Shown: positions 61,382 to 64,000 of the stretch, in pieces
How the letters are laid out: the number at the start of each line of letters is the position of its first letter
How positions within the stretch are numbered: the first letter of the stretch is position 1
Source of the DNA: Amycolatopsis alkalitolerans
GTDB lineage: Bacteria > Actinomycetota > Actinomycetes > Mycobacteriales > Pseudonocardiaceae
DNA length: 64,000 nucleotides
Direction of reading: 5' to 3'
Assembly (NCBI RefSeq): GCF_006152065.1
Contig: NZ_VDFW01000015.1
Location: 1 to 64,000, forward strand
The notes under the pieces: model-generated
The model's database searches: none
What the model was told of the DNA's origin: nothing
Seen by the model: only the letters and a program-made list of their open reading frames with translations
Position numbers and translations under genes: made by a program

Positions 61382-61651
61382 CTAGTCCGGCCGCTTCGGC
61401 GTTCCCACAAGCCTGAGAGTGGCGCCGGTCAGCCGGGTGTCGACGTCGTCGACCTTGCCATGGAGGAGATCGAGCAGCACGGCCCCATGATGGCGAGGAC
61501 AGGTGTCCCAAGCTGTGCCGAGCAGATCAACGGCGTAGAGGCTCGCCGGCACGCCGCAGCGGACGCACTCTCTCCCGTCCGGGTGCTCCGGATCGACGAG
61601 CCCGCTGCCGAGTTCCCGCAGCAGCGCGGGTTCAACGGGGTCCTCGGGCAT
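61382..61651 (-). CDS. Small zinc-ribbon-like protein
   Basis: The protein has 89 residues from ATG 61651 behind GAGGAG. The centre ECVRCGVPASLYAVDLLGTA is followed by WDTCPRHHGAVLLDLL, giving C-x2-C and C-x2-HH that could bind zinc. Its start lies 20 bp inside the GntR gene, so the two are co-translated. Such small proteins accompany GntR regulators in actinomycete mobile elements. Function unknown. Confidence 0.75.
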   Translation of the reverse strand: MPEDPVEPALLRELGSGLVDPEHPDGRECVRCGVPASLYAVDLLGTAWDTCPRHHGAVLLDLLHGKVDDVDTRLTGATLRLVGTPKRPD

Positions 61652-61916
61652 GGGCGATCTCCTCGCGTGCCGGCCGCTCGGCGACGTACGTGCCTTTCGA
61701 CCGGACAGTAACGACCAGCCCGCGATACCGCAGGAGCCGGGTCGCGTGGCGCGCCGAGCCGAGCGACACACCGTACTCGTGGGCGAGCCGCCGCTCGGAT
61801 GGCAACGGCTCGTCCGGCTTCAGCTCACCGGTCTCGATACGGGCCGCGATGTGCTGCGCCACCGCCTCGTAGACCAGTTCGGTGGGTTTCGGTTGGAAGT
61901 CAGGATGCATGCTCAT
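61632..61916 (-). CDS. Small GntR-family regulator (winged helix only)
   Basis: The protein has 94 residues from ATG 61916, five bases after GGAGGGG. The DNA-binding domain is LVYEAVAQHIAARIETGELKP, LAHEYGVSLGSARHATRLLR and RSKGTYVAER. There is no effector domain, so it resembles short YtrA/KorSA-like regulators. It is divergent from the MerR-like gene across a repeat-bearing promoter region. Confidence 0.88.
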   Translation of the reverse strand: MSMHPDFQPKPTELVYEAVAQHIAARIETGELKPDEPLPSERRLAHEYGVSLGSARHATRLLRYRGLVVTVRSKGTYVAERPAREEIAHARGPR

Positions 61917-61940
61917 ATGCCCCTCCACCGGCTCGATCCT

Positions 61941-62065
61941 GGACTCAAACGCGACATTTGGCGACAAGAGTATATGAGCGCGTCTGATCGCGATAAGCCG
62001 CTCTGTTTGCGGTGAATCGCGTCACCCGGGTGGACTAACGCGACATTCGCAGGCAACAGTACGTA
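61941..62065 (+). repeat. Duplicated promoter-like segment (two copies of about 35 bp)
   Basis: Copy A (61941-61974) and copy B (62032-62065) share GGACT, AACGCGACATT, CAA-x-AGTA and spacing. Copy B ends at the GTG of the MerR-like gene. Copy A ends at an ATG at 61974 that opens only a 13-codon frame (MSASDRDKPLCLR). Copy A thus looks like a decayed tandem copy of promoter plus gene start, or a second operator. Confidence 0.55.
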
Positions 62066-62066
62066 A

Positions 62067-62246
62067 GTGCCCAGCGATCTTGTTCCCACCGCTGACGCGG
62101 CGAAGGCCATCGGTGTGGACCGCCGCACCCTGCAGCGGTGGGTCAAAGAGGGCCGAGTGAAGCCCACGCTGACTACTGCGGGTGGTCATCACCGCTGGGA
62201 CGTCGAGGACCTCAAACGTCAGCTCCGCGAGATGAAGCGCCGGTAG
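62067..62246 (+). CDS. Small MerR/excisionase-like DNA-binding protein
   Basis: The protein has 59 residues from GTG 62067. The helix-turn-helix is LVPTADAAKAIGVDRRTLQR with WVKEGRVKP, and the wing is TTAGGHHRWDVEDLKRQL, as in BldC, MerR and phage excisionases. It has no other domain. The divergent GntR gene and the nearby tRNA-Pro suggest a role in control or excision of an element, which is an inference. Confidence 0.82.
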   Translation: MPSDLVPTADAAKAIGVDRRTLQRWVKEGRVKPTLTTAGGHHRWDVEDLKRQLREMKRR

Positions 62247-62285
62247 GGCGAGGCGTGGCCACGTGACGTCCCCTACCATGACCCG

Positions 62286-62465
62286 ATGACCCGTTACCGG
62301 TTCCTCGACGGCATGGGCGACGTCATGGACGAGCGTGACTTTCCCGACAACGCCGCGGCCCTGTCTTGGGCTCAGGACGAGGAGGAACTCGACGACGAGG
62401 TGCAACGCGTGGAGTACCTGGGGCCCGAGGGCGACTGGCGCTGGGCCGGCGCCCTCGAAGGCTGA
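62286..62465 (+). CDS. Small acidic protein
   Basis: The protein has 59 residues from ATG 62286: TRYRFLDGMGDVMDERDFPD, then NAAALSWAQDEEELDDEVQR, and the end EYLGPEGDWRWAGALEG. It is strongly acidic and lacks a recognised domain. It lies 39 bp after the MerR-like gene on the same strand and is probably co-transcribed. No clear ribosome site is seen. Confidence 0.6.
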   Translation: MTRYRFLDGMGDVMDERDFPDNAAALSWAQDEEELDDEVQRVEYLGPEGDWRWAGALEG

Positions 62466-62472
62466 CGCAGGC

Positions 62473-63441
62473 TCACGCCGGCCAGGCGACACCCTCGCAA
62501 TCGTCGATGCCATGCAGTGCGTAGTCGTGCCCGCCGCACAGTTTGAAGCCCAGCGTCGCCGAAGAATGCATGAGGTGCGAGAACTGCAGGCTCGCCTCGA
62601 ATTCCTTGATCTTGAAGCCGACGCTGTACTTCTTGATATCTTCCTGTTCGTAGGTGTACTCGTACTCCGAAATCGCTCCAGGTGAATCTCCGGCCAGCGA
62701 GTACGTTTCCTTGAGGGCGCCGATGTGAGGGCTGTAATCGGAGTCGAGAAGGAGTGAACCCGGCGCGGAATAGTGAAGGCCGCGGGTGGAGGGGTCTACC
62801 CGGTAACCGCGCCCGATCTCGCGCCCGCCTTCCGTGATCCTTACTCTTTCGATGCCGACGGTCACTGGCAGAAAGATGAGCTTGTTCTCGCCGTTACTCG
62901 CCGAAAACGACGAGGTCACCGTGGCCATGACGGCGCGCCCCCCGCCGATGCCGCTGCCCAGAATCTTCACCTCCCACTCGACCTTGCGGGCCCGCTGTTC
63001 CGCGATCTTCACGGACGCTGCGCACGTCTCGATCTTGGGTGCCGACAGCACGAACAGCGGTATGCGGACAGCGACGTCCTGCCTCGCCTCGACGAGAATC
63101 TTGCGGGCATCCCACCAGTCGCGCAACCGTTGCCCGAACGTGACCGCTGCGGCGCCGCCGCTCACGTGCCCGCCCACAGAATCGGCGTAATCGATATGCG
63201 AAAACCTCGTTGGCGACGAGAATTCCTTCAAATCCTTTTCGGCCTCGTCGCGAAGCCGCAGCCCTTGTCTCACCACGCCGTGGTCGAGTCCCAGCAGCCG
63301 CAAGTCTTTCGCGAACTTGGCGCGATCGTCGAGCGCGGTCCTTACCCAATCCTGACTCGACAGGTCCGCCGAGTGCCCCTCCAGGCTTTCTTCCTCGCCC
63401 CGCACCCACTCGAGCCCGGAAATCACGACCGAGTTCCCCAT
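62473..63441 (-). CDS. Hypothetical protein, unrecognised
   Basis: The product has 322 residues from ATG 63441 behind GGAGG. There is no signal peptide or membrane helix. The first third is helical and charged (DDRAKFAKDLRLLGLDHGVVR). The remainder alternates short strands (VKIAEQRARKVEWEVKILGS, ENKLIFLPVTVGIERVRITE). Near the end is an aromatic, charged stretch (ISEYEYTYEQEDIKKYSVGF). Codon use is less GC-biased than in neighbours, consistent with transfer. It lies in the group of small genes next to tRNA-Pro. I propose no function. Confidence 0.75.
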   Translation of the reverse strand: MGNSVVISGLEWVRGEEESLEGHSADLSSQDWVRTALDDRAKFAKDLRLLGLDHGVVRQGLRLRDEAEKDLKEFSSPTRFSHIDYADSVGGHVSGGAAAVTFGQRLRDWWDARKILVEARQDVAVRIPLFVLSAPKIETCAASVKIAEQRARKVEWEVKILGSGIGGGRAVMATVTSSFSASNGENKLIFLPVTVGIERVRITEGGREIGRGYRVDPSTRGLHYSAPGSLLLDSDYSPHIGALKETYSLAGDSPGAISEYEYTYEQEDIKKYSVGFKIKEFEASLQFSHLMHSSATLGFKLCGGHDYALHGIDDCEGVAWPA

Positions 63442-63628
63442 CTCGTCCTCCAGGTGATGCGATTGATCCCGCAGGCTTCCAGGGCAACTCGCCGCGGACC
63501 AAACGCACAGAGGCGATAGTCACCAGTGCGCGGGCCGATCTGCTCGCGCCCGGCATCGCGACCTGCGCTGATCATCCCCGCGTGACCGGGGGCAGGTCGT
63601 GCAGGACTCGCTGTTCGGGGTCGGCGAA

Positions 63629-64000
63629 CTATTCGCCTTCGTGAGCTGAGGGCCGGACACGGCCCCGTACCTCACCGAAGCCGAGGCGGGTGCGGTCGGC
63701 CGCGGGTGCCGTCGCGGTGATCACGACTTCGTCGCCGTCGAGGAGGAAGCTGCGGGGCTCGCCGTTGACTTCGACCGGATCCTGGCCACCCCAGGTCAGT
63801 TCGATGAACGCGCCCCGCTGGTCCTTCGCCGGGCCGGAGATGGTGCCCGAGGCGTACAGGTCGCCGGTGCGGCTCGTCGCGCCGTTGACCGTCATATGCG
63901 CCAGCATCTGCGCCGGCGACCAGTACATCTCGCGGTAGGGCGGCCGAGTCACCTCCTGGCCGTTCCACGAGACGGCCAAGTCGATGTCCAGCCCCCACGG
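63629..64000 (-). CDS. fahA: Fumarylacetoacetase, C-terminal part (runs off the window)
   Basis: The frame enters from the window edge and ends at 63629. EMYWSPAQMLAHMTVNGATS, RTGDLYASGTISGPAKDQRG and SFLLDGDEVVITATA are typical of the C-terminal catalytic domain of FahA, which splits fumarylacetoacetate in tyrosine breakdown. The N-terminal SH3-like domain lies outside. The true start is not in the window. The 187 bp between this gene and the 322-codon gene hold nothing I recognise. Confidence 0.92.
   Translation of the reverse strand, partial: PWGLDIDLAVSWNGQEVTRPPYREMYWSPAQMLAHMTVNGATSRTGDLYASGTISGPAKDQRGAFIELTWGGQDPVEVNGEPRSFLLDGDEVVITATAPAADRTRLGFGEVRGRVRPSAHEGE

Noticed and set aside
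63226..63236. Distal attachment site matching TTCAAATCCT of tRNA-Pro
   Set aside because: Only about ten bases match, and they lie inside the 322-codon gene, so chance is the better explanation.

Overview
The window is high-GC DNA with dense genes, frequent GTG and TTG starts and short or overlapping gene borders. It looks like chromosome of an actinomycete of the Pseudonocardiaceae, most likely Amycolatopsis or a close relative. Support comes from a mycothione reductase, an F420/LLM oxidoreductase, a Rip1-type site-2 protease beside dxr and ispG, the giant NAD-dependent glutamate dehydrogenase, a GlbO globin and CtpE-like and CtaG/CopD proteins. Two blocks match, from memory, the conserved order in mycobacteria: rlmN..dxr-rip1-ispG-GNAT-map..mtr..elaA-like (1-19 kb), and ssb-like-ettA-gdh-thioesterase..glbO..HNH..DUF5130-pepN-DsbA..rpiB-nei (34-57.5 kb).

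Layout. 1-3 kb: the tail of rlmN, then a probable operon of a degenerate tandem HD-GYP/LuxR regulator, a DsrE-like protein and an ArsM-like methyltransferase. 3-7 kb: dxr, rip1 and ispG (MEP isoprenoid pathway plus intramembrane proteolysis). 7-9 kb: an accessory insert with a MITE-like element, a Uma2 gene broken by an amber stop, an AraC regulator and a VOC protein. 9-17 kb: GNAT, map, then regulator-transporter pairs (FadR/MFS, MFS/LysR), an ArsR/SRPBCC pair and mtr. 17-26 kb: secreted trypsin, GNAT, bioF, DEAD-box helicase, RIO kinase, FAD oxidoreductase, yaaA, PP2C phosphatase and an S1-domain protein. 26-34 kb: a GH2 glycosidase, a structured repeat-rich gene-poor stretch, an I36-type secreted protein, a LacI/MFS pair and a CopD-CtaG fusion. 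34-57.5 kb: the second conserved block. 57.5-61 kb: a membrane protein, an LLM/SnoaL pair and small enzymes. 61-64 kb: tRNA-Gly, tRNA-Pro, a group of very small regulatory genes, an unknown 322-codon gene and the truncated fahA.

How it fits together. Mycothiol redox biology appears twice (mtr and a DsbA-like protein), and each gene has a GGGAAC-N18-GTT promoter of the SigR/SigH oxidative-stress type. Many genes have a TANNNT-like -10 box six or seven bases before the start codon, so leaderless transcription looks common. Several local regulators have plausible palindromic operators beside them.

Most unusual sequence: (a) a small gene at 50761-51075 coding for 13 perfect hexapeptide repeats (X-G-T-R-V-T) that are conserved as protein but scrambled at synonymous positions; (b) a three-member family of 82-95 bp inverted-repeat elements, one of which sits in frame inside the thioesterase gene; (c) a long stem-loop present twice with a compensatory base-pair change; (d) minisatellite arrays (29, 21 and about 103 bp) that begin at or next to the 3' ends of genes, two of them containing the stop codon.
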